Of a stretch of DNA of 64,000 nucleotides, positions 1 through 9,017 are shown in pieces. Each line of letters begins with the position of its first letter. The first letter of the stretch is position 1. Origin of the DNA: Paracyclopina nana (Eukaryota; Arthropoda; Copepoda; Cyclopoida; Cyclopettidae); NCBI GenBank assembly GCA_019096065.1, contig JAGUCH010000002.1, forward strand, positions 2,554,501-2,618,500, written 5' to 3'. The notes below the pieces were generated by a model. It did not search any database. It was not told the origin of the DNA and saw only the letters and a list, made by a program, of their open reading frames with translations. The position numbers and the translations under genes are program-made.

Positions 1-1
1 A

Positions 2-908
2 TATTCAAAACGTGCATGAGAAGACCAAACACTTTGTCTGTCATCTCTGTGGAAAGGGATTTGCAGATAAACCAAAGTAAACAATTTCATAATTTTTTTG
101 AATGCTTCCTAATTTGTATTAGTAACGTAGGCTTCAAAATCATTTGGACACAATGCACACCGAGCCAGCTCAATGTGATATCTGCCTGGCCAAATTCTCG
201 TCGAAAATTTCGCTGTATCGGCATCACATGTCCAGCCACAAGGATTTCCCACTCTCCATGGATACAACCCAGTTTGAGTTTTGTGACCAGTGCGGGATGC
301 CTTGCTTGAACAAGATTGCTCTCAAAAAGCATCTTTACATGCACAAAAACAAGAAGAAATACACAAAGAGGCCATCTACCAAGCAAACAAAAGGTACAAT
401 TAGAATTTTCCTATTTATTTATAATTGTATTTTGCTTATTTTTGCCATAGTGGAATTGTATCCATGTGCTACTTGCCAAAAGCCATTTCGTAGCAAGGCT
501 GGATTGGATCAACATGACAGAGTGATACACCAAAAAATCAAGGCGTTCGCTTGCACAGTATGTAATAAGTCTTTTGGCTACAAGAAAACCTTGGAATGTC
601 ACATTGCAGTTGTCCATGAAGATTCTGGGGCATTTCCGTGTGACCAGTGTGGTAAAAAGTTTGGCGTGAAATCTGCTCAGCAACAGCACATCAGCATTGT
701 CCACAACAAGGAGGAACGCTACAAGTGTGACATTTGCGACAAAACGTTTGCGCGCAAGGATTACTTTCAAATACATATGCGCTCAGTGCACGAGCGAGTC
801 AAGCCGTATGTGTGCGACCACTGTGGCAGCTCCTATGGTCAAATGGGAGATATGTACAGACATGTGCGAAAAGTGCATGGGGTCGAACCCATCAAAGTGA
901 GAGACTGA
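2..908 (+). CDS. C2H2 zinc-finger protein, 3' part (5' end outside window)
   Basis: Probable nuclear DNA-binding transcription factor. Three exons are visible: up to 76, 131-393 and 451-908 (TGA). Splicing the first two rebuilds a perfect finger across the junction (CHLCGKGF then H-x4-H). Eight consecutive C2H2 fingers can be read, including CDICLAKF, CDQCGMPC, CATCQKPF, CTVCNKSF, CDQCGKKF, CDICDKTF and CDHCGSSY, most with H-x4-H spacing. A longer linker between fingers 3 and 4 is rich in Lys and Thr. The second intron (394-450) is 57 bp, a multiple of three without a stop, so an unspliced reading frame also stays open. It is nevertheless called an intron because it has GT-AG ends and encodes a hydrophobic stretch foreign to the protein. 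The true start lies to the left of the window. DNA target unknown. Confidence 0.9.
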
Positions 909-1018
909 TTACCGAAACAGAAATATATTCCCAACTATCTTGCTTTGTTAGTGCCTGGTTTTTTTTCCACAACTTAAGCAATCTGAGCAATTTTCAAAGA
1001 CCAATTTTGTGCGACTAA

Positions 1019-1240
1019 GGGCCTGTTCACCTGCTTATTATGGCCGTTATTTTGGCAAAATATTGGAGAGAAATACTGAGAAACTGAGAATTTTTATATT
1101 GGTGTAGGATGGCTTTTGGTACCAATATACCGATTCCGAAGTCAAAATCTTAAAAATGATTTAACAAATACCACATATTTGCAAATTTCATCATAATATC
1201 GCGCGTTATTTTGCTGATAATATTGCAGGTGAACAGGGCC
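1019..1240 (+). mobile_element. 222-bp MITE, PIF/Harbinger-like, TAA target duplication
   Basis: Terminal inverted repeats start GGGCCTGTTCACCTGC on the left, with the matching complement ending in GGTGAACAGGGCC on the right. The element is flanked by TAA at 1016-1018 and 1241-1243. A 3-bp TAA duplication with GC-rich ends fits non-autonomous PIF/Harbinger (Tourist-type) elements. No coding capacity. A second copy in the opposite orientation lies at 33208-33429. Confidence 0.85.
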
Positions 1241-1243
1241 TAA

Positions 1244-1656
1244 GTATGCCATTATTTTATCTGGTTAATTGACCTGAACATTTCAATTATTTTTTCTTGC
1301 TAGGTCCTTCTCATGTGAAGCTAAAAAATGGAGTTCAAATTTCCTTTTGGTATTGCAGATTACCTTTAATAACTCAATACTCCTTTCTGTCCTTAATCAA
1401 AGTTAATGTTGCGTGGTACTATATGGAGTTATTTCACGGAAAGAGCCGATTCTGTGGCATTTTCCTCCATTAGGCCCACGCAATAATTAGCAAAGTGGAC
1501 AGCTGCTTGTTCTATTTTCCCAACAATTTCTTTTTTAAGACAACTCATTCCTCCTGAATCACTCTGACCGAAAGGTAACTAAAAAGGAATAAAAAAGCAC
1601 TACATTATCATTCTCATTATTTTTTCGAGTAGTTTTAAGAAATATCATTGTAAAAG
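1244..1656. other. Intergenic stretch upstream of the GPCR gene
   Basis: AT-rich sequence between the MITE and the GPCR start codon. I see no exon, repeat or RNA gene in it. It presumably contains the promoter of the gene that follows, but no recognisable core element was found. Confidence 0.5.
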
Positions 1657-2644
1657 ATGTCTGATGAATCTCTTGTTGCAAAGATAATCTTTGGGGCTCA
1701 GTTTGGGCTTCTCGAAATAGTTAGCAATGGGCTGCTGATAGTCCTCACAATTTTTGAAAAGTATGGAATGGATCCCCAAAAGCGAACAATTGTCAACATG
1801 TTGGCAAGTGGTATTTGCAAAAATGCCTTGTTATGCAACACCCTGTCAATGCCGTTCATTTACTGCTTCATCATTGTTCAGCCAATAGGTAATCTCTTTT
1901 CAAGCATTTCTATGAATACTTAGAAACTTTTTTCTTCATAGGATATTTTGCTGCCTATTGGGCCGTATTTGTGTCTGCCTTCTGCATGACCAATATAGCG
2001 TACCTGATTTCGCAAATATTTGTTCTAAGGTTTCTCTACATCTACTTTTGGTCGAGACTGGCACTGCTTAACGATGAGTTCTTCAGCTCTTTTCTGAAGA
2101 AGTGGGCATACTTAATCAGCTTCTTGGCCAATGCGACAAGAATTCTCTTGGGAGAATTTTCAACAAACATCTTTGTGAACACGTTCCAAAATAAGAAATC
2201 AGTCCATGTGGAGTTTCACAAGCATGTCCACTTCTAGTAAGCATTAACTAATTCAAGGTGAATTGTAAACATGTTATTTCATTTTCCAGCTGCTTAGTCC
2301 TCCCTGCAATGCTGATGAATTGTGCTGTCTTCGTTTCAAGCATCTTGATAGCATATAAAAAGCACATGACGAAAACTCCAGTAACGACTCAAAATAATGC
2401 TTCAACCTTCAACAACCAGAAATCAAATGAAAACATCCTCAGCTTTGCTGCAATGTGTGTTCTAGCTTTGACCGTGTTTGGAGTATCAGTGATGCCTCTC
2501 CTTCAAATTCAAATGGACTACTCAAGCAATATGACAATTGTGAAAACGTATGTTTCTGCTCTCTCCTTGGCAATGGTGGCATGCCCCTCTATTTACTTTA
2601 TCCTTAAACCAAAAGCTTTTTCAGCGGTTTGGCAGTTGTTTTGA
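1657..2644 (+). CDS. Seven-transmembrane receptor, divergent rhodopsin-like GPCR
   Basis: Likely plasma-membrane G-protein-coupled receptor, ligand unknown. Exons 1657-1888, 1942-2236 and 2290-2644 join in frame to give 293 residues. Seven hydrophobic segments are visible: LLEIVSNGLLIVLTIF, a helix ending in MPFIYCFII, one ending in LRFLYIY (position of the DRY motif, here degenerate), a weaker fourth, CLVLPAMLMNCAVFVSSIL, MCVLALTVFGVSVMPLL and a last one with CPSIYFILKP in the place of NPxxY. The N-terminus is short and has no signal peptide. The C-tail is only a few residues, too short for a typical arrestin-binding tail. AATAAA follows about 10 bases after the TGA. A truncated paralogue lies at 3254-3690, so this is probably a local gene family. 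The missing DRY and NPxxY make the class assignment tentative. Confidence 0.75.
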
Positions 2645-2734
2645 AATTGAAGCAAATAAACTAAGGGTCTTGGTTGTTTTTTAAATGTGAATATATACTT
2701 CAGAAAGTTGATTTTGCGGATCATTTTTGGCCAC

Positions 2735-3126
2735 AGCCCGATCCCAACAAGGAACATCAGCATAGTACAGTACGGTTAACCAGTTAAGTCAGGTCGAGCT
2801 GAGGGGGCGAGCTAGCTGTGACCTGACTATAGCCCGGTTCCAACAATGAAAATCAGTATAGTATGGACACCTTACTTATACTTATAAGTATAGTATGGTG
2901 CCTGCTAGCTCGCGCGCTCAGCTGCACCATACTATACTAGTTAATCGTACTTATACTATACTTATTTTGTTGTTGGAACCGGGCTAATGCTAAAAAGTCA
3001 AGTTACCTCTCCTAACTAGGCTGATTTTCCTTGTTGGAACCAGGCTCACATCAATACTGCTTAAAAAACATAGCCCTGTTAACCCGTACTATATACTATG
3101 CTGATATCCCTTGTTGGAACCGGGCT
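2735..3126. mobile_element. Nest of short inverted-repeat elements (MITEs) with AGCCCGGTTCCAACAA ends
   Basis: At least five copies of one terminal motif occur: left-type ends near 2735 and 2831 (AGCCCGGTTCCAACAA, first copy diverged) and right-type ends finishing near 2985, 3045 and 3126 (TTGTTGGAACCGGGCT). The best-defined inner element is 2831-2985, with a possible TA duplication on both sides. Its interior is itself partly palindromic (repeated AGTATAGTATGG and its complement). The arrangement reads as insertions of related elements into one another. Non-coding. Confidence 0.7.
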
Positions 3127-3253
3127 CATGTTTTAAGCCAAGAGAGCCTGCTCCACTCTTTGTTTGGTATTTAGTAACTTGTATCAATAATCGTGGCTTT
3201 CCTGTGATACCTTGAGCAGCTTGAGGTAGTTTCTTCCTAAATCAAGAGTAAGT

Positions 3254-3690
3254 ATGATCCCCGCTTCTATTGTTTCAAAAGTGATAAATGGACTTCTTTT
3301 CCTTCTAATTGAAACAGTAAGCAATGGGCTTTGGCTGGCCATGATCTTAATTGAATACTCTATACACAAAACTAGAGCACTGAATTTTGATGAGAGTATC
3401 TCGTTCTCAACAACAGCTGAACTTTTTTGTGACAAAACTAAGGTACAGCTCAAACTACAGCTCCGATCGGAACGAAAATTTGAGGTGTTCTTGGTTTCTC
3501 GATACAATTGCCAAATTGCGAATAAAAAATTGCACAACATAACATAAAAAACGGTGGAACAAAAATGGGCAGTTGTCGTGCTACCGTAGGCCCACCGGCC
3601 ACCTTTAGGCTGTTTTTGTGAACTGAGTTTTGAGAATGTTTTACTCATCAAAATACAGGGCTCTACACAAAACAACTGCGACTATCTAAG
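3254..3690 (+). pseudogene. GPCR paralogue fragment, disrupted by a MITE
   Basis: From the ATG at 3254 the translation parallels the N-terminus of the receptor at 1657: both have a first helix containing ETVSNGL or EIVSNGL and continue to a short positively charged loop. The frame is interrupted at 3372 by a 293-bp element and resumes at 3674 for a few codons (about ACTGCGACT) before a TAA near 3689. None of the later six helices follows. It is therefore a 5' fragment of a tandem duplicate, broken by an insertion and truncated, not a functional gene. Confidence 0.75.
3373..3665 (+). mobile_element. 293-bp hAT-like MITE inserted in the GPCR fragment
   Basis: The ends are inverted repeats: TAGAGCACTGAATTTTGATG on the left and its near complement (ending ACAGGGCTCTA) on the right, about 21 bp with three mismatches. 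The direct 8-bp duplication CACAAAAC occurs at 3365-3372 and 3666-3673. An 8-bp duplication with TAGAGC/CAGGG-like termini is typical of non-autonomous hAT elements. Removing element plus one duplication restores the receptor reading frame across the site, confirming the boundaries. Confidence 0.88.
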
Positions 3691-3740
3691 GTACTGACAT
3701 ACTGATGAGTGCTCGTTTTTGGACAATTTTTAAGGGATTG

Positions 3741-4164
3741 CACAGTGGGTCAAAAAGCCATTTTCACGCGCACGAGATAATCCGCCAAATCGCCAGGATT
3801 CTCATTTAACCACCAATTTTCAACTTCTAATTGGGTTGCAAAAATGGTTTGAATTGACTGACACTTATTCAAATTTGACTCCAAAATATAACTTTGCTTG
3901 AAATAGTGTTCAGCTAGGAAAATGGTTGAACAGCCATTTTTGCCCATTTTTTGGACAGCCACAACTTTTATTTGGAATATAATTAAATTTTTCTTTAATG
4001 ACTGAGTGGTCAATAGGACCCCATTTAATTATAATTCATCATAATTGGCTGCGGATGCGGAATAGGGAGCTCTGATTGTCAATTTTTAGCTTACTGCCCT
4101 GTGAAAATTGACTTCCGCGAGTTTTTTCCTAGTGCGCGTCAAGAAGGCATTTTGAGCCACTGTG
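3741..4164 (+). mobile_element. 424-bp inverted-repeat element (MITE) with GATTG flanks
   Basis: About 33-bp imperfect terminal inverted repeats begin CACAGTGGGTCAAAA and end with the complement finishing in GAGCCACTGTG. Both arms run inward to the shared string GCGCGT/ACGCGC. GATTG flanks the element on both sides (3736-3740 and 4165-4169), suggesting a 5-bp target duplication. No open frame of interest. Family not recognised. Confidence 0.75.
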
Positions 4165-4411
4165 GATTGGTAATTTCAAAATGGAGGAAAAACTTGGCTT
4201 CCAAAATATACTACCAATTGAATTCAATTCAGGAAATGGTTGCCTAAAGCTCTGAAGACATTTCAGGTGTTGCTCTGGAACAAGAAATTAGACCATATTC
4301 AAAATGGTAACAAATGAGAGCTGTATTATTAAGCATTATAAATAGTACAATGAGTGAGGCTTCGATAAAGGTAAGTTTACAGCATACATTAAAGTGAATA
4401 TCAAGCATTTA

Positions 4412-5739
4412 TCAGAAAAACGTTCTTGGGTGTCTGCACCCCAATTTGAACCTGTACTTGGAGACTTGAACATGGCAACACTTTTGCACCCCAAAACAGT
4501 CATTGTCGTAACGGCAAGTTTCATCACCATAAGTGCCAAAAATATTTCTAGTGGGGAAGAAGAACCTATTGTTGCTGGAACTTTGAGGTGTAAGCATTTC
4601 AGGAATTCTTTCACGTTCGCGATGTTGTTCATCAGTGCTACTCGTTTTCATGTAATCCGGCATTTCTTCATCCTCGAATGTAATCATTTTTGACCTCTTT
4701 TTCAGCACTTTGTAAGCAACTTCTGGCTGCTGTTGGGGATGACCATGCTTGTACTGTTGCATCTCCACACTTTTCCTCTTCTTCCTGATGTAATCAGAGC
4801 CAGGAAAGAAAATAGGATCGCCATACGGAGGATAGCCATAGTCAAATACTGAAAATACAGCAATAGCAGTATTTCAAGCTTGGAATACGCACAAAAACCG
4901 AATCGGCTCAAATGAAATCATACCTTCGTTTTGGCTGTATCCATTATTATAAGAGCTATAACTAGAATAAGGTGCACCCGCGTACACGTGATTATTGCTA
5001 GGAATAGACGTACCCGAGTACGGTAGGAAATTACTTGTACCGCAGGCGGTACACCCGTATGGATCAACCGCAGCTGAGTATCCTGGTCTGTAATGGTTCA
5101 AGCCTCTGGTGTAGTAGTCATCATGGTAATCATGTGGGAACTTTGCAGGTGGACAAGCCCCAGGTTTTTCAAACTGCCAGTAGCCTATAGAAGTATTTAA
5201 CAGTAAAACTGCATTTTTATTCATTCACTATGTATTTGTAAATTTCACCTGGCTGTACTGAACCTGTCCCTGCCAAACCTCCAAGGTTATCTAAATATGT
5301 CATTTTTTCATTATTTCAAGTCCCTGCTATCCCCTCATTTTAGTTTTGAAAATAATTTGAATTGAGTTTTATTTATAAGAGCTTACTGGTGTAAGAGTTG
5401 AATACGGATTGTATTGGGCTCCATGCTTGGTCCAAGGAGTCCAAGGGAGGTCCAACTGGACTGGGGAAAAGGTACATGCAGCAAATAGAATTGAAGTTCC
5501 TCTTGCAGCAGAAATTGGATCGGTCTATGCTCCGCCTACAGTCACTTTCTTTGCAGACAGATGTCAAAAAGATGTCTAAAAAATTGTCAAATATTATCAT
5601 GCTTAATTAATGTAATTTCCACTTTTTTACCAGCTATCACACCTAAGGTTCTAGGTTCCCTTTTAGCTTGAGGATCTTTTTGGCCATTTTGGCTTTCCTC
5701 AACTAATTCTTCACTTTGCACAGCACTTGTAGCAGTGAT
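4412..5739 (-). CDS. Secreted Cys-rich protein with WAP-like four-disulfide segments (5' exon not found)
   Basis: Five exons join with continuous phase on the minus strand: 5739-5631, 5575-5387, 5290-5249, 5184-4924 and 4848-4412 (TGA), about 345 codons. Cys-rich pieces resemble whey-acidic-protein cores. The first is a CxxxxxC then CC cluster in the second exon. Later come KPGACPPAKF at the start of exon four and a final CRYDNDCFGVQKCC followed by GCRHP, matching the C-x5-C-x4-CC layout of the family end. Between them lie Tyr/Gly/Ser-rich stretches (PYSSYSSYNNGYS) and a basic, Gln-rich linker. WAP proteins are extracellular and often protease inhibitors or antimicrobial, but here the first half of the motif and the last half are separated by more than 150 residues, so activity is uncertain. 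The start exon, expected to carry a signal peptide, was not identified upstream of 5739. Confidence 0.6.
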
Positions 5740-7620
5740 CTATAAATAAAAGGGCATTTTTTTTGCTTAAGTCTCAGTTATTTGAGTTAATTATTTGGTT
5801 ACCACAAGAAGGAGGTAAATATGGGATTTCATGGTGGTGCTACCACATAGAATGTTGCTTCGAAACTGGCAACACATTTTTTATCAACAGTGAAACATCG
5901 CAAGTATGCAAAAGAAGACGTTTCATTTGCGACCTTCAAGGTTTCGCGCAATAATTTTGGCTCCAGGAAGAATTTTGTCACATTGCACCAGGTCAGGTCA
6001 GGTGTGACACGCCCTGTAACTTGAACTTTATTCATAATTTCACAATAAGCCGTAAATTCTGCTACTGCAGCATTTAATCACATCTTGAGTCAAAATAGCA
6101 AGGAATTGCATTTTTTCCAAAGCAATACCTAATAAAGGATGAAAATAGAAGATAGCTCTTTCAGTATTGTGCTCCAAGGAAAACAAATTTACTTGGAGTT
6201 TTGCATTGAAAGATAAAACAGCAATTATGAGTTTCTTTAGATGAGAAGCAAGATTTAAGTGTGTATGTAGACAGTAGCTTCCTATATGTATATAAGCATC
6301 CATACAATTTTGAATAGTCTTTTGTTTCTCTTGGAAGAATGATGATTACTGTAACTTTTTGTATCCTAATTTGAATTGATGGCAAAGAGTGGCGCAACTT
6401 TGTTTTTGTTCAATTGTCAGCAGTTGCTGACCAGATTTGTTGTTGTTTCACCTTCTCAGTTCTTCTTCCTGAAGTTAAGAACAGTAGCGCAAGAATGATG
6501 CAACACTGTTCTGCTTGAGAAACTTACAAAGAAAATTTTTTTTTCACTTATTATAGGAAACAAACTCGATTAGGATGAATTTAAGAGTGAAGATAAACGG
6601 CTAGACAATTGTTTGGCTGCCTGCCAAACTTTACAAGGTCAAGTTTGAATCTTACAGAAAGCATGCTCAAAATTTTTATTGCACATATAGAAAGCTTGGC
6701 CTTGCATGAAATGTTATCTACCTCGTTCACAAAGTTATGACAAAACATGAGCATTACTTTTTTTATCTTTGCTCTCCATTATTTTTTCTCAGGCTTTTTC
6801 TCAAGATTGATGGACAAGCTCTTGTTTGAGGCTAAAGCAAATAGCAGAAAGGCCACAAATTAGGCTAGAAAAGGCCAACAAGCAACGAGCTGTTGTCGAA
6901 AACTGCCTGCCATTTAGATAAATAGCAATCAACGAAGAAGCTGGAATTTAAATTGACAAGAAAATGCAGAAAGCTAAACATCCATTATTTCCTACTTACC
7001 CTAATTGGATTTGTCAACAATTTTCAAATAACAAGATTTTACACAGAATTTCCACTTTGGGAATTCGTTTTGAAGTGAGTGCAAAATGAGGGCAGTTCTT
7101 CCCACTGTGGCTGGGCCTGAATATGATCTCGAACAAAAAGTACTAACATGTGGGCAGCTTCTCAGTCTTCAAATAGGCAACGCGCGAACACAACACGAAA
7201 TTTTGCTTCAATAACATGCGTGGGCGTTTCTCCTTCTTCAATTCATAAATGCCAAAAGAATAAATTGAAGATTTCATGCTTAGTTTTGGCATATTCCACA
7301 TTATACTGCACTATCAAACAAGTAAGAATTTTTTCTTACAGTGTCTTAAGATATGCATATTTTTGGCCTAGAATAAAAAAGTTTTTTTTAATACCTGAAT
7401 TAATTGGACATCTTCAAATTCTTTTTGCCAGAAATGCAAGGTTGAATTTGGAATTTTAAAGAGCTTAGAAAAGTTTTTTCTTGGCTTGAGTGGGTTTTTA
7501 GTCCCATTTGAAGCCCCTTTTAAGGCTTGATCTGCTTCAATTCACGCATTCTATGCTATATCACACAACCTGCTCAACAAGAACAAATCTTGACACACCT
7601 GTTGCATTTTCTGTTTCAGT
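5740..7620. other. Long intergenic stretch, no gene recognised
   Basis: AT-rich sequence between the minus-strand WAP-like gene and the plus-strand membrane-protein gene. It should contain the missing first exon of the former and the promoters of both. Short frames exist but none has splice continuity, domain signal or protein-like composition. The last bases before 7621 (TTCTGTTTCAG) look like a 3' splice site, so a 5'-UTR exon of the following gene may lie here. Confidence 0.5.
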
Positions 7621-8287
7621 ATGGTAGACTTCACCAAGATCTTGCCTAGTAAAGTATTTTGTTGCCTTGACTTTGACCCAGGAGCCAAGATTCTCATTGG
7701 GATCATCATACTCCTGAGGTTCATCTGTATGGTCTTGGGTTGCTTTTATGGGCCTTATTTGTATGCAGTTTTGCCTCTGGGAGGACTTTATCTAGGTGGA
7801 GACATTTTGCTGCTCTACACCATTTTTGGCAGTGGTTTGACACGAATTTCAAATTACCCAGAATCTTCATCAGCTTCATCTTTGGATGGTATTATGGATA
7901 CTTTACAGTAATGCACTTCATGCTTAATTTTTTTTTTTTGACCTTTCAGAAAATTGTGACTTCAAAAGCCAACGAATTTGGATATTCTTCTGGTTGGCTC
8001 TTAACATTTTTGCCATTTTTGGCCTGTCCCTATCACTCATATTATTTCTGGTGCAAATTGGCTGGTGGTCCATGACCCATTTGGCCATTCATGTGGCCAT
8101 TTTCTTCTTGGTATTGGTGCTTGTCATGCTTCTCATTTATGGTCAGCTCATTGTGGTCACCACTTACTTGATTCTCAAAGATGCCTGGGTCAGAGGAATC
8201 ATTGGTGGGATCAGTGATGACGAGGACAGAGCAGGACTCACGCATAATGGGAAACGAGTGCACGCTTCCCCACGAACCCTTTTGTGA
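7621..8287 (+). CDS. Four-pass membrane protein whose 3' end is invaded by the transposon
   Basis: Exons 7621-7888 and 7950-8287 join in frame (61-bp intron) to 201 residues. Four hydrophobic segments are visible: AKILIGIIILLRFICMVLG, a second around LPLGGLYLGGDILLLYTIF, IWIFFWLALNIFAIFGLSLSL and LAIHVAIFFLVLVLVMLLIYG, with short loops and an acidic C-tail (SDDEDRAG). The layout resembles small tetraspan families of arthropods, but I do not recognise the family. The final codons are not host sequence: at 8268 the reading frame enters the transposon inverted repeat and stops at the TGA inside it (8285-8287), adding SPRTLL after ...RVHA. Joining the left flank to the right flank of the array predicts that the ancestral frame ended at TAA directly after that Ala, with an AATAAA now at 33202-33207 about 45 bases downstream. 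The host poly(A) signal is thus displaced by 25 kb. Confidence 0.8.
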
Positions 8288-9017
8288 AAGTAAAAGCCAG
8301 ATCAAAGTTTCCAAAAATGCATAGTGCTTAAGCTGGGTAGTTACCTTTCAAATGCATTTTTTATTATTGTTAGCGTTACTAAAAAGGCACAACAAAGCCA
8401 TAATTCAAATGCAATTGAATTAAAGTTGAAAAAGTCACTTCAAAGTTATTGATATTAAATGCGACGAATGGCTTTATCAAATGCATTTTTATTGCCATTC
8501 AAATGCATTTTTAGTTTTTTTGACGAAGAATATGAAATGCGGATGAAAGCGTAATCAAAGGCAGTGAATTTTGGCCTTTCGAGGCTGCCGCTGTATTGCG
8601 AGGCTGCGTTTGAAATTACCGCGCGACCTTTGAGCGAATTTGAAATGCATTAACACCCTGTTGTAATGTATTCTTTATTAATGGCCTCGTTAAGGAACTG
8701 CACACACATATAAATTTTCTATTGAGTGCTCTATTAGGCACCTCAAATGCAATTAAGTTATTATCTTAAATTTCTGCGCGACTCTACTGTTTGTCGGCAT
8801 TCAATAAGGTTGCTTATCACATATCAATCACAATAATTTTGTCAAATCGGAATGCATTGCAATGACGCTTTCTAATGACTGAGCGTCATTGCTTAGAAAT
8901 GCAAACTTTTAGCGCAAAGTTGCGCTTACTACGTACTGCCAAAGGGGTTTGAAAAAGAAAAAATAGAAATATTAATTATCGAGGACCAATATTCTTGTCA
9001 TCATTTTAGGCATTGCA
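8285..9017 (+). repeat. Left subterminal repeat region of copy 1
   Basis: Non-coding 0.7 kb holding repeated variants of CAAATGCATTTTT (for example at about 8351, 8481, 8501, 8639, 8744 and 8850), several AAAGCCA/CAAAG motifs and a hairpin CAATGACGCT...AGCGTCATTG near 8860-8891. Candidate binding sites for the element-encoded proteins and the 3' flank of the minus-strand gene. Equivalent regions begin copies 2 (16596-17328) and 3 (24908-25618). Copy 3 lacks 22 bp here. Confidence 0.75.

Noticed and set aside
144-908. A 254-residue single-exon zinc-finger protein starting at 144
   Set aside because: The start is a TTG inside an exon, and the frame only appears continuous because intron 394-450 is a multiple of three; splicing to the first exon rebuilds another finger.
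7148-7459. Plus-strand 103-codon frame as an independent gene
   Set aside because: AT-rich, no domain, no splice context or signal peptide, and composition like surrounding intergenic DNA.
7907-7949. Donor ACA|GTAATG at 7908 for the four-pass membrane protein gene
   Set aside because: It leads to a stop in the next exon; the donor at 7889 (GATG|GTATTA) gives the correct phase and a typical 61-bp intron.
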